Of a stretch of 64,000 bases of DNA, positions 49,158 through 59,529 are shown piece by piece. Position 1 is the stretch's first letter. Every line of letters starts with the position of its first letter. The notes beneath the pieces are model-generated. The model was not told the origin of the DNA, ran no database searches, and saw only the letters and a list, made by a program, of their open reading frames with translations. A program made the translations under genes and the position numbers. Source of the stretch: Gibbsiella quercinecans (GTDB lineage: Bacteria > Pseudomonadota > Gammaproteobacteria > Enterobacterales > Enterobacteriaceae); contig NZ_CP014136.1 in the NCBI RefSeq assembly GCF_002291425.1, positions 558,001-622,000 of the forward strand, read 5' to 3'.

Positions 49158-51059
49158 TCACAGTGACAGCGCCATCACCGGTTCGCCAAAGCGAGAATGT
49201 GGTTTATCGCTAATATGCAGTTCGCGCCATGCTCCGCTATTGGTAACGACTACCGGCGTCACCGTGTCATAACCCGCATGCTTAATCTCATCGAGATCGA
49301 ACGTTAACAAGAGCTGTCCCTTTTTCACCGCCTCACCCTCTTTCACCTGCATATGGAAATACTGCCCCTCCAGTTGAACAGTATTAATGCCCACGTGGAT
49401 CAATATCTCCGCACCGCCGGTGGAACTGATGCCGATGGCATGACCGCTAGCGAAGGTACTGGCGATATGGCCATCAACCGGCGCATAAACCCGGCCTTCA
49501 TCCGGAACAATGGCGAAGCCCTGTCCGACAATTCCCGATGAAAAAACTTTGTCATCTACCGCCGTCAGTGGGATCACCATGCCGGAAATCGGCGCGACAA
49601 TCTGCTCGTCCACCACCTGCGCGGCGTTTGCCGCCGTCGTTTCGCCGGTTACGGTGCATTTTTCCCCTGGTGTGGGCGCAGAAGATGTGGGCTGGGGGGC
49701 GGGCTGCTGTGCGGGATCATCGAACCCGACCAGCAACGTCAGTACCAAACTGGCGGCAAATGCCACGATGCAGCCAATAATAAAGCCGATAAAACCTTCA
49801 CCGTAGAAGATTGGCAGGGTTAGCAGCCCCGGCATGCCCATTGAAATCGCCGAACTTTTGGCATAGCCCGCGATGGCTCCGCCGAACCCAGCGGCAATGA
49901 CCGCACAGATAAACGGTTTCTTCAGTTTCAGCGTCACGCCATAAACACCCGGCTCGGTGATACCGAATAACGAGGCAATAAAACTACTTCCCGCCAGCGC
50001 TTTCAGTTTTTTATCTTTTGTGCGCAGCATCACGGCCAGCAAGGCACCAGACTGAGCAAATACCGACGGACTGGACGCCGCCTTCAGGTAGCTGTGGCCC
50101 ATCACCGATATGTCGTTAATAAAGACCGTCACGAAGCCCCAATGTATGCCGAAAATCACTAACACTTGCCAGGCCGCAGCCATTAACGCACTGGCAATAA
50201 TCGGGTTAATGCTATAAATGGTGACAAACAGCGAGGCAACAAACTCACTGACCGAGACACCAATCGGCCCAATAGTCATTAATGTCAGCGGCACCATCAG
50301 CGTTAACAGGAAGAACGGTGTCAGAATATTACGCACGCTTTCGTGAATATGGCGGTTAAGGAAACGTTCAAAAATCGACATTAGCCAAACGCTGAAAATA
50401 ATCGGGATCACCGTACCGGTATATTTCATCATCATCACCGGCAGGCCAAAAAAGGTTACCGGATTACCCGCAGTAAATAACTGCTGAATGCTGGGATAAA
50501 TCAAAGCTCCGGCGATCGAGACCGCGACAAAAATATTGGTTTCAAATTTACGTGCCGAGGTAATCGCCAGCAGCATCGGCAGGAAATAGAACAGGCTATC
50601 TGATGCCGCATGTAAAATAACATAGGTACTTTCGTCGTTGGTCATCCAGCCTGCCGCCAGCACTATCGCCAGCACGCCTTTTAGTACCCCGGCTGCGGCC
50701 ATCGCCCCCAGCAACGGGGTGAAAATCCCCGCCACCAGATCGATCAGCCGCCCCAGTAGTGAAGTGTTGTTTTTCTGCTCTGGCGCCACTTGTTTGGCTT
50801 TATTTTCGCCCAGCAGCCCGGAAATCGCACCAATGGCGCGAAATACGTCCGGCACTCGGTTACCGATCACTACCTGCAGTTGGCCGGAGCCTTTGACCAC
50901 GGTGATAACGCCGTCCAGCGCTTCCAGTTCCGCTTGGTTGACCTTGCTGTTGTCGATAATTTTAAAGCGTAGCCGGGTGGCGCAATGCACCAACGTAGCA
51001 ACGTTGTTCTCCCCACCCACTAACTTAAGAATATTTCCTGCCAGCACTTCAGTATTCAT
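49158..51059 (-). CDS. bglF: beta-glucoside PTS transporter EIIBCA
   Basis: 633 residues, domain order B-C-A as in BglF. EIIB at 1-90 with the phosphorylated Cys26 in HCATRLRF; EIIC at about 105-460 with ten or so membrane segments (GITEPGVYGVTLKLKKPF); EIIA at about 490-633 with the active histidine in ILIHVGINTVQL. Imports and phosphorylates beta-glucosides and, by analogy with BglF, controls BglG activity by phosphorylation. GGGAA precedes the ATG, which excludes a longer frame through the leader. Confidence 0.95.
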   Translation of the reverse strand: MNTEVLAGNILKLVGGENNVATLVHCATRLRFKIIDNSKVNQAELEALDGVITVVKGSGQLQVVIGNRVPDVFRAIGAISGLLGENKAKQVAPEQKNNTSLLGRLIDLVAGIFTPLLGAMAAAGVLKGVLAIVLAAGWMTNDESTYVILHAASDSLFYFLPMLLAITSARKFETNIFVAVSIAGALIYPSIQQLFTAGNPVTFFGLPVMMMKYTGTVIPIIFSVWLMSIFERFLNRHIHESVRNILTPFFLLTLMVPLTLMTIGPIGVSVSEFVASLFVTIYSINPIIASALMAAAWQVLVIFGIHWGFVTVFINDISVMGHSYLKAASSPSVFAQSGALLAVMLRTKDKKLKALAGSSFIASLFGITEPGVYGVTLKLKKPFICAVIAAGFGGAIAGYAKSSAISMGMPGLLTLPIFYGEGFIGFIIGCIVAFAASLVLTLLVGFDDPAQQPAPQPTSSAPTPGEKCTVTGETTAANAAQVVDEQIVAPISGMVIPLTAVDDKVFSSGIVGQGFAIVPDEGRVYAPVDGHIASTFASGHAIGISSTGGAEILIHVGINTVQLEGQYFHMQVKEGEAVKKGQLLLTFDLDEIKHAGYDTVTPVVVTNSGAWRELHISDKPHSRFGEPVMALSL

Positions 51060-51147
51060 GATGATAATTCCCGTTTTACATACGACAGTAATTGCCAGTG
51101 CATTATGCGATCGTTGCCTGTATCCGCTGGCCAGCAGGAAAAAAAGC

Positions 51148-51200
51148 AAAAAAAAACCTGGATAAAATAGTGTGGAAAAACACACTGCTTTATCCAGGTT
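51148..51200 (-). terminator. leader terminator before bglF
   Basis: AAACCTGGATAAAGCAGTGTG pairs with CACACTATTTTATCCAGG and is followed by nine T. The leader lies between the promoter and bglF. Confidence 0.92.
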
Positions 51201-51226
51201 TCGCCCAAAAAATTCTGGTTACGTCC
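51194..51226 (-). promoter_or_regulatory. RAT antiterminator site before bglF
   Basis: GGACGTAACCAGAATTTTTT followed by GGGCGAAACCTGG. It overlaps the left arm of the terminator stem. Confidence 0.92.
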
Positions 51227-51283
51227 TGACGAATGCCTTTTTTAACAATACTCTCGGGGAAACGCCATTAAAATATTCATTTT

Positions 51284-51299
51284 TGTGAAAATCATCACT
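51284..51299. promoter_or_regulatory. CRP-like site between the divergent leaders
   Basis: TGTGA-AAATCA-TCACT matches the CRP consensus TGTGA-N6-TCACA at nine of ten positions. It lies between the bglF promoter side and the promoter of the divergent exported protein. Confidence 0.65.
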
Positions 51300-51370
51300 A
51301 AATTTTAATTCCGCTGCGCGAAGAAAAGCGTTAAATACTGTGCCTGCGTCACATTTATCAAGAATACTGG

Positions 51371-51399
51371 TTGCTCCGGCTCCATCCTGTTCTTATAAC
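51371..51399 (+). promoter_or_regulatory. promoter of the Sde182-like gene
   Basis: TTGCTC and TATAAC 17 bases apart, just upstream of the RAT. Confidence 0.55.
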
Positions 51400-51409
51400 T
51401 ACCCCCACA

Positions 51410-51440
51410 GGACGTTACATGATTTATCGGCGAAACCTGC
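51410..51440 (+). promoter_or_regulatory. RAT antiterminator site before the Sde182-like gene
   Basis: GGACGTTACATGATTTATC followed by GGCGAAACCTGC on the plus strand. Same form as the minus-strand RATs of bglG, bglA, bglF and the porin. Confidence 0.92.
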
Positions 51441-51478
51441 TTTCTGTTGCTACCCGGCAACAGAAAGCAGGTTTTTTT
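51434..51478 (+). terminator. leader terminator before the Sde182-like gene
   Basis: AACCTGCTTTCTGTTG pairs with CAACAGAAAGCAGGTT, followed by seven T. Its left arm overlaps the RAT. Confidence 0.93.
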
Positions 51479-51509
51479 GTTTTTGGCGATTCCCTTCAGA
51501 GAAAATATT

Positions 51510-52919
51510 ATGGCCCCGCTAAACCCACTACTCAGTGCGCTGCTCGCGTGTACCCTTTCCAGCGCCTGCGCCCTCGCCGCCCCGGTACAGCCGGAGCAGG
51601 AGAAAACGCGGATTCTGATTTTGTCCGACATTGGTAATGAGCCAGACGACTCGCAGTCGCTGGTACGCTTCCTGGTGTACAGCAATGAATTCAACGTTGA
51701 GGGGCTGATTGCCACGACCTCAACCTGGCTGCGGGATCGGGTTAATCCGGAAATGATGCTTAAGCGAATTGACGCCTATGAACTCGCACTGCCCAATCTG
51801 CGCCAGCACGCGGCAGGCTATCCAAGTGCCGCCAAGCTAAGGGCGGTAGTGCGGGCCGGCCGCGCCGGTTACGGCATGGATTATGTTGGCTCGGGGAAAT
51901 CAACCGCCGCCTCGGCGCTGATTATTCAGTCTGTAGATAAACCCGATACGCGCCCCCTGTGGATCAATGTCTGGGGCGGTGCAGTGGATCTCGCACAGGC
52001 GTTATATGACGTGCGCGCCACGCGCAGTGCTGAAGAGCTTGACACCTTTGTCAGCAAAATCCGCGTCTATGCGATTTCCGATCAGGATAATACCGGCGAG
52101 TGGATCCGCGCTCAGTTCCCCACGCTGCGCTATATCACCAGTATTCACGCCTGGAATGACTACTTTATCGCCACCTGGAGCGGTATGTCGTCGCGCTTTG
52201 CCGAGGGCGGCGATATGAGCCAGGTGAACAATAGCTGGCTTGATAAACACATCCGCAACCAGGGCCCGCTGGGCGCGGCCTATCCAGCAATTGAATACAC
52301 GATGGAAGGTGATACGCCTTCGTTTCTCTATTTGCTGCAAAACGGGCTGAATGCCCCAGAACATCCTGAATATGGCGGTTGGGGCGGGCGCTATGCTGCG
52401 GTTACTCCCGATAGCCGCAGCGGGCTGCGCACCAGCACTTCCGACACAGTGATGGGCATTGATGGCAAAAATCACCGCACCGCCAGCGCAACTATCTGGC
52501 GCTGGCGCGAAGCTTATCAGAATGATTTTGCCGCGCGCATGCAGTGGAGCGTCAACCCAGACGTGAAGCAAACCAACCACAACCCGCAGTTGGTTCTTAA
52601 TGGACAGCCGGGACGGGGGATCGTCACGCTGCAAGTGAAGGCGGGCGCGGTGGTTAAGTTAACAGCGCAGGGGTCGCACGATGTCGATAACAATCGCCTT
52701 AGCTACCGCTGGTGGCAGTATAAAGAGCCAACGGCTACCGCCATGAATATCCACTTCAGTCCGGAACTGAAACTGGAAAAGAGCGAAAGCGAGGAACTGA
52801 GCTTTACCGCACCGGCGGTGAAAACGCCAACGCCGTTCCATATCATCCTGCAGGTGCAGGACGACGGCACACCGTCAATGTTCTCTTATCGCCGCGCTAT
52901 TGTCACGGTAACGCCATAA
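51510..52919 (+). CDS. exported Sde182-like (DUF1593) nucleoside-hydrolase-fold protein
   Basis: 469 residues with signal peptide (LLSALLACTLSSACALAAP). The N-terminal domain has the nucleoside-hydrolase-like motif ILILSDIGNEPDDSQSL and the family segments NVEGLIATTSTWLRD, WINVWGGAVDLAQAL, YAISDQDNTGEWIR and YTMEGDTPSFLYL; a C-terminal Ig-like domain (VKLTAQGSHDVDNNRLSYRW) follows. Relatives are described as cellulose-binding proteins; the reaction is unknown. Its leader has a RAT and terminator, so it should be switched with the bgl genes though it lies on the other strand. The ATG at 51510 follows AGAGA. Confidence 0.88.
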   Translation: MAPLNPLLSALLACTLSSACALAAPVQPEQEKTRILILSDIGNEPDDSQSLVRFLVYSNEFNVEGLIATTSTWLRDRVNPEMMLKRIDAYELALPNLRQHAAGYPSAAKLRAVVRAGRAGYGMDYVGSGKSTAASALIIQSVDKPDTRPLWINVWGGAVDLAQALYDVRATRSAEELDTFVSKIRVYAISDQDNTGEWIRAQFPTLRYITSIHAWNDYFIATWSGMSSRFAEGGDMSQVNNSWLDKHIRNQGPLGAAYPAIEYTMEGDTPSFLYLLQNGLNAPEHPEYGGWGGRYAAVTPDSRSGLRTSTSDTVMGIDGKNHRTASATIWRWREAYQNDFAARMQWSVNPDVKQTNHNPQLVLNGQPGRGIVTLQVKAGAVVKLTAQGSHDVDNNRLSYRWWQYKEPTATAMNIHFSPELKLEKSESEELSFTAPAVKTPTPFHIILQVQDDGTPSMFSYRRAIVTVTP

Positions 52920-52971
52920 CAGCAGCACGCTTGGGGACCGCATGGTGCCCAGGCGTGCTGCACTGCGGCTA

Positions 52972-54414
<1,443 letters not shown>

Positions 54415-54433
54415 TCAGGGGAGGCCTAAAAAC

Positions 54434-54486
54434 AAAAAAACCCGCTTCCGCACCGGCAGATTTGAATGCCGGTGCGGAAGCAGGTT
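54434..54486 (-). terminator. leader terminator before bglA
   Basis: AAACCTGCTTCCGCACCGGC pairs with GCCGGTGCGGAAGCGGGTTT, then further T. A 20-base-pair stem. Confidence 0.93.
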
Positions 54487-54511
54487 TCGCCTGATTGGTT
54501 CAGTTACGCCC
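54480..54511 (-). promoter_or_regulatory. RAT antiterminator site before bglA
   Basis: GGGCGTAACTGAACCAATC followed by AGGCGAAACCTGC. One base differs from GGACGTAAC. Confidence 0.9.
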
Positions 54512-54532
54512 TGTAGTGACCTGATAATAGCA

Positions 54533-55363
54533 TTAACCGCCGTTAAGGCGATTAATATGGATAGTCAGAAACATCAACTCATCGGTGGTGAGCTGGCAAC
54601 CATAATTTTTATCCACGTAGTGATAGATCTTCTTTGCGCAGGCGTAGGCTGTCGGCATCATTTCGGTGATCCCTTGATATATGCTGTCATCGCCGTGCAT
54701 CACGGTTTTTCGATTCAGCAGGCGCAGGGCGAAAAATTTGAGATGAGTGACAAAACGCTGGTAGTCCAGCGACTCCTCATCATACGTTATCTTCAGGTCA
54801 TACTGCAGGATGCTCAGGACATCTTTAATGATGGTCGCGCTGTGCATTGTGCTTTGCATATCACTGTTATTTTTAGCATTGGCCAGGTGCAAAGCAATAA
54901 ATCCGGCTTCATCCTGTGGCAACGTGATATTCAGCGCCTGCTCGATCAGCGCCAGCGCTTCCAGCCCGACGGCAAATTCCTCGGCATAAAAGCGTTTAAT
55001 GTCCCACAGCAAAAAGTTCTTTATCACTAGCCCGTTGGTTAGGCGCTGAATGGCGAAATTAATATGGTCGCTGAGCGCCAGAAAAAGCGTGTCATGTACC
55101 GTAATCGCCAGCCGCTGCTGCGCCAGGTTGATGATGCGCTGCGTGACGGCTAGATATGCCGGGGGGATCTCAGCCAGCAGTTGGGAAAAAACATCGGCCA
55201 GCCCCTCGGATTTTTTCACGAACTGGCTCTCAATCTCTCTGGCGTCCACGCTATCGCCCGGCTTTTTACCAAAGCCAATACCGCGCCCGATCGCCACGAT
55301 CTCTTCGTGCTTCGCATTGGTGAGTAGGACCGCGTTATTGCTAAGTATTTTATCTACTATCAT
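54533..55363 (-). CDS. bglG: BglG/LicT family transcriptional antiterminator
   Basis: 276 residues. N-terminal RNA-binding domain (MIVDKILSNNAVLLTN, VAIGRGIGFGKKPGD) about 1-60, then PRD1 and PRD2 with the conserved histidines in LALSDHINFAI, EAGFIALHLAN and LMFLTIHINRL. Binds RAT RNA when its PTS partner does not keep it phosphorylated. The start at 55363 was preferred because AGAAAG lies nine bases upstream; an ATG at 55372 has no room for a ribosome site. Its own leader also has a RAT, so it is autoregulated. Confidence 0.94.
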   Translation of the reverse strand: MIVDKILSNNAVLLTNAKHEEIVAIGRGIGFGKKPGDSVDAREIESQFVKKSEGLADVFSQLLAEIPPAYLAVTQRIINLAQQRLAITVHDTLFLALSDHINFAIQRLTNGLVIKNFLLWDIKRFYAEEFAVGLEALALIEQALNITLPQDEAGFIALHLANAKNNSDMQSTMHSATIIKDVLSILQYDLKITYDEESLDYQRFVTHLKFFALRLLNRKTVMHGDDSIYQGITEMMPTAYACAKKIYHYVDKNYGCQLTTDELMFLTIHINRLNGG

Positions 55364-55514
55364 TGCAGCCATCTTTCTACGTGACCTTTTTCACAAAATT
55401 TATCATCTGAACGACTCATCCATTGCATTCAGAACGCATACCCTTTGCCTGCAATTTGCTACCTGGTTACAGCACCAGTCTCGGCTTTCCAGCCCATAGC
55501 ATCACAAAAAAGAC

Positions 55515-55566
55515 AAAAAAAACCTGATTGCGTTGAAGCCATAATGGTTTCAACGCAATCAGGTTT
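55515..55566 (-). terminator. leader terminator before bglG
   Basis: AAACCTGATTGCGTTGAAACC pairs with GGCTTCAACGCAATCAGG, then a T run. Confidence 0.93.
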
Positions 55567-55591
55567 CGCTCAGAGTTATCTGATAACGTCC
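55560..55591 (-). promoter_or_regulatory. RAT antiterminator site before bglG
   Basis: GGACGTTATCAGATAACTC followed by TGAGCGAAACCTG. It overlaps the left arm of the leader terminator. Confidence 0.9.
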
Positions 55592-55649
55592 GTCCAGTAG
55601 GTTGTTATAACCAATCACGCCGGCAGGCTCAAGTGCCCTCTCAAGGAAC

Positions 55650-55665
55650 TGTGATGATAATCATG
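55650..55665. promoter_or_regulatory. CRP-like site upstream of the bglG leader
   Basis: TGTGA-TGATAA-TCATG has a perfect left half and three of five bases in the right half. Suitable place for catabolite control of the bglG promoter. Confidence 0.4.
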
Positions 55666-55849
55666 AACTACCGCCCAACGGCTTTACCCACATTTTAAAA
55701 ACCTGCACCGAAGCGAAGACCCCGGCAGTGATTCATGCCGACGCTTGTCAGCGATGCCTACCCATTGATACGGGCCAAACTTGATGCCATGCATAAAGAC
55801 GTTGAAAAGTGGAAGGAACTGACCGTTAGCGCAGACGTTCCCAATGCAC

Positions 55850-56050
55850 AAACCCCGCGTCTAGCCGGGATGGTAGGATGGGTAAGCACCGGCCCAGGGA
55901 CAATAATCTGGCCGCCATCGTAGCGCAGTTTCAACTGCGAATGCGCAGTACGCCCGCAAAGGCGTGGCGTACCACCTCATGCAGCGCCGCGGCAATGGTC
56001 GTGCCAATAGCGCCCGGCCAAATAAGCGCAATGGTTGGATTCAAAGGCAT
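55850..56050 (-). pseudogene. ketopantoate reductase-like remnant (PanE/ApbA family)
   Basis: Intact ribosome site AGGAGG and start MPLNPTIALIWPGAIGTTIA AALHEV, the Rossmann start of the ApbA family with the first glycine changed to tryptophan. The frame then shifts; the next frame gives TAHSQLKLRYDGGQIIVPGP VLTHP, after which similarity ends. Confidence 0.7.
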
Positions 56051-56147
56051 CGTTTCATCCTCCTGATCCTCATATGCTGCCCTGCGGTATTAGCAGGGCG
56101 CATATCAAGATTTCATCGAACAACGACGACGCACCTTGCCATTGACG

Positions 56148-56810
56148 CTATTCGGTGGTGGTCGTCGCTGCCGGTGTAGTCGTTTCTGGCACCGAGGTGG
56201 TTGTTGGCGTTGATGTTGTTGCTGGCGTCGTGGTCGTCGTCGGCGTGGTTGCTGCGGGTGTGGATGTCGTTTCTGGCGTGGTTGTTACGGCCGGAGCCGT
56301 TGTCGTTGAGGGCGTGGTTGTTGCGGCCGGAGTCGCCGCCGGCGCCGTTGCAGCAGCAACCGGGGCGCTTACGATCACTTTCGTAGACGGCCCAACGGTG
56401 AATTTAGGCGTTTTACGCGTTATGGCATAATTGACGTGCTGCTTGGTGTGCGGCTCCGTCGTCACCTCTACCGCAGGAATGGTCACACGGCCCACTAAAG
56501 AACGAGCATAACCACCGATTTTATGTTTGCCCTCACTGACGTGCAACTCAACGGTTTGGCCAATAGCAAGAATACCCGCATCAATACCATCAACCGTGAC
56601 GTAGATCGGTTCACCATCGTCTGCCGGCGTGGCAACATGAGTAACGCTGACCAGCGTAGGTCCGGTAGAAAAATCGACAATTTTAGCTTCCGCCGGGGTC
56701 AATACTGCACTCACCGAGGACTTGGCCGCTGAAGTTGCCGCGGTGATCTTCGCACATCCGGTCAACGTAAGCGCAGCGGTGATGGCAATCAGAGTGAAAC
56801 GGTTAATCAT
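56148..56810 (-). CDS. lipoprotein with Thr/Pro/Ala-rich tail
   Basis: 220 residues. Lipobox LTLTGC at the end of the signal peptide gives a lipidated cysteine at position 19. The middle (about 40-145) is a beta-rich domain with YVTVDGIDAGILAIGQTVEL and HKIGGYARSLVG. The last 75 residues are low complexity, mainly Thr, Pro and Ala with repeats of the TTTPxTT kind, like a cell-wall-spanning or mucin-like linker. Function unknown. Confidence 0.8.
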   Translation of the reverse strand: MINRFTLIAITAALTLTGCAKITAATSAAKSSVSAVLTPAEAKIVDFSTGPTLVSVTHVATPADDGEPIYVTVDGIDAGILAIGQTVELHVSEGKHKIGGYARSLVGRVTIPAVEVTTEPHTKQHVNYAITRKTPKFTVGPSTKVIVSAPVAAATAPAATPAATTTPSTTTAPAVTTTPETTSTPAATTPTTTTTPATTSTPTTTSVPETTTPAATTTTE

Positions 56811-56971
56811 GTTGGCAACATCTTCCTATCAGATTTTTTGTGACTTGGTTAACATCATAACTGATAACGATATTGAGATGAATGTCAGGCTGATGGTCTT
56901 AACAAAAACCAGACAAAATGAATATCCCCCTCACATCTTTCTGATAGCAACACGCCCTCACCGCTGCTGTA

Positions 56972-57904
56972 TTAAAAAAGTGCCAGATGCAGAAGCGTAC
57001 GCACTAAAATGCCGAACATCGCGCCCGGTGCGGCATAGCGGAAAACCCGGGTGAATCGCGAGCCGACACCGAGAAAAATGCCAATCCCAGGTAAATCAAA
57101 AGTTTGTACCAACAGCCCTGAAGAGGCGTTAATTTGGCTAGCGGTAATTTTGCCTTGCTGAACCAGATCAGAAATCACGCCAAAGTAGGCGGTGCCGCCT
57201 GCCAGACATTTCACCAGCGTCGGCATAACGAATACCTCTGGGATCCCCATCGCCGCCAGCAGCGGCGACAGCAAATGCTCCAACCCACTCACCACCCCAA
57301 CCGCTGTCAGCATGCCTACGATCACCATCGATAAGAGCAGCATCGGCACCGAGCCCATCGCCAGCCGGATGGCGTCTGAACCTGCGCCATTGATAATCCC
57401 GATAATCCCGCGGGCCGTTTGCTCTTCTGGTCGCGCCGCCTCTAGACGGGCGCCTTCCGCCATTGACAGTTTTCGTCCCAGCCAGTGGTAGGTCAACGCT
57501 GCCGCACTCAACCCACCGATGATGGAGATCACGATCGCGGCGCCCCAGTGCAAGCCGAAAGGCGTTAACGGATAAAACGTATTGCCCTGCCCCATCGCGA
57601 AAACCATCGCCAACGTCGCCGCCAGATGGCGGTCGGATACCCCACGCTTCTCCATGATCGATAGCGTCGCAAGCGGCGCGGCAAAACTCACGAAGTTAAG
57701 CTGAATCATGGCAAAAGTGCTCATACCGCTAAGCCCGAAGGGCCGCAGCAAGGGCGTCATCCACTTAACGACGACGTCCAAAACGCCTTTGACTTCGAGA
57801 AATTTCATGATGACCAGCATCACGACCATGATGGGGAGTAGCGTATACAGCGCGACATCAACGGAGGATTTCCCCGCTGAGATGATGATTCCGATTACGT
57901 CCAT
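56972..57904 (-). CDS. nucleoside-recognition (Gate) domain membrane protein
   Basis: 310 residues, about eight hydrophobic segments. Two Gate-type repeats are visible (FAAPLATLSIMEKRGVSDRH ... GQGNTFYPLTPFG; LVKCLAGGTAYFGVISDLVQ). Relatives include YjiH and spore maturation proteins; the substrate is not established. AAAGAG precedes the chosen ATG (MDVIGIIISAGKS). Confidence 0.85.
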   Translation of the reverse strand: MDVIGIIISAGKSSVDVALYTLLPIMVVMLVIMKFLEVKGVLDVVVKWMTPLLRPFGLSGMSTFAMIQLNFVSFAAPLATLSIMEKRGVSDRHLAATLAMVFAMGQGNTFYPLTPFGLHWGAAIVISIIGGLSAAALTYHWLGRKLSMAEGARLEAARPEEQTARGIIGIINGAGSDAIRLAMGSVPMLLLSMVIVGMLTAVGVVSGLEHLLSPLLAAMGIPEVFVMPTLVKCLAGGTAYFGVISDLVQQGKITASQINASSGLLVQTFDLPGIGIFLGVGSRFTRVFRYAAPGAMFGILVRTLLHLALF

Positions 57905-58485
57905 GACCAAACTCTTTCGGGCCACTTATTTATTGAACGCGTACCTTAGCACCATCATGCGGGATTAAACAGAGGGTGCCATTTTTTTAACGAAGGGAAA
58001 CACAACTTCAGGCCGATAATTACGGCCTGATGCAACCAGCCGGCTTTCTGTGCACAGAGAGGCCGTGTTCGCAGTTGATCATTAGCCAAGCGGCGCACCA
58101 TAGCGTTGCTTTACCAACGCCAGGATTACAGCTGTGCTGCATACCGGCTGAGCCGCCACCACCCCGATACATGTAGCCAGTTTACGTGCTTCCTGAAGGA
58201 ATTCACGAGAATGCGAAGTTCAGCCTCGAACTCATTTTCTTGCATCCATAATTTAGATAAAAATATAAAGAATCCGTCAAATCATAGTCAAAAAAACCTT
58301 CAAGCATGCATATACTTTTATTAGCACGACACTTTCACAGATGGTAATAGTGGATATCATCTATTTTATTTAAATTTTTTTTATAAAAATTGGCTATCAC
58401 TCGGAGAGGGACGATAGAAGCATAGACTTATTTATAATTCCATGTTAGTTATAAAACTATAACCCCACTATCAATGGTAAAACAT
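57905..58485. other. 581 bases without a recognised gene
   Basis: The right half is very AT-rich and leads to the cupin gene; a promoter is likely there but not defined. Confidence 0.5.
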
Positions 58486-58815
58486 ATGAATATAGATAAT
58501 CTCCCGTTCGGCATTACAAACTGGTCAGAAATCGAGCCAACCAAACATTCTGGTGATATCGGGTTTGCTTTATGGAGAACACAGAACTTCGGTAATATAA
58601 GAGTCAGATTTGTTGAATATTCTGAAGGATATGTCGCCGATCATTGGTGTAAAAAAGGCCATATACTGCTATGCCTTAAAGGCGAGCTGCACACAAAATT
58701 GGATGATGGGCGTACTTTTATTTTAACACCAGGCGTGAGCTATCAGGTAGCCGATAACGCTGAAGCCCATCATTCATCTGCACCAAATGGTGCAAGATTG
58801 TTCATCGTAGACTAA
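58486..58815 (+). CDS. DHCW-motif cupin protein
   Basis: 109 residues. The segment VADHWCKKGHILLCLKGEL carries the DHxC motif of this small cupin family, and LTPGVSYQVADNAEAHHSSA gives the second cupin motif. Metal-binding, function unknown. An in-frame ATG at 58474 is an alternative start; neither has a strong ribosome site. AT-rich. Confidence 0.85.
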   Translation: MNIDNLPFGITNWSEIEPTKHSGDIGFALWRTQNFGNIRVRFVEYSEGYVADHWCKKGHILLCLKGELHTKLDDGRTFILTPGVSYQVADNAEAHHSSAPNGARLFIVD

Positions 58816-59529
58816 GTAAAATCCGCCTTCACCGAAGACGTGTGTGACATGGCCCTCCAGCAAGGGGCCTCTCAATTGCTGTTGTCTTTCTGTTTCATCT
58901 TTCGCTATTTTTCCTGATACTGGATATATCTGCAGATAATTACTTAGTTGTATCTTACCGAATCCATAATATCCTCTTTTTGCCAAGCGTGATTTCCCCT
59001 ATTTTCCTTTATCAGACACAGAAATTTCGCAAACAGTATTATCGCCCTGTCGTGCTGAAATAACATGAGAAAATATCCACGGAGCGGCAGCACCACGGCC
59101 TGTGAGGGAGATAACCTAAGCTACTCCGGTTAAAGAGCGGCTCATTTTTATAAGGCGGCGACAGAAACTTTTGCAACTACTTTCCTGACCTGGCTACTTA
59201 AGTGCCGGGAAAGATATATAAAATCACAACGTATTAGCATTATCATCATTACTTTTATCTTTCATTATGGGAACGATAGGCTTGTATTTAATATCCAATA
59301 ACCTTTTGTTTTTATAATCTCTTTTTTTCTTTCTCCCTGGCCAATACATTAATATATCGGAGATCAAATCAAGCAGTTCCATCATCTATATCGCCCTTTT
59401 TCTCAGACTGTTCGCATCGCTGCTCCGGTGGTCAAATTCGGGGGCACCAGGCTGGTCGCCATAAATCCTACTTTACACCAGCATTGAATATCAATCGGCC
59501 ATTAATGCAATCCGGCACGGATGCCATGC
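58816..59529. other. 714 bases without a recognised gene
   Basis: Between cupin and tetR. AT-rich, short frames only; no repeat or terminator was convincing. Confidence 0.5.

Noticed and set aside
51340..51370. second CRP-like site TGTGCCTGCGTCACA
   Set aside because: Half sites are one base too close for CRP.
55735..55923. 62-residue frame on the plus strand between bglG and the lipoprotein
   Set aside because: No ribosome site, no recognised family, and its second half is antisense to the ApbA-like remnant.
58774..58986. 70-residue frame opposite the end of the cupin gene
   Set aside because: Overlaps the cupin coding end, low similarity to protein, no start signal.
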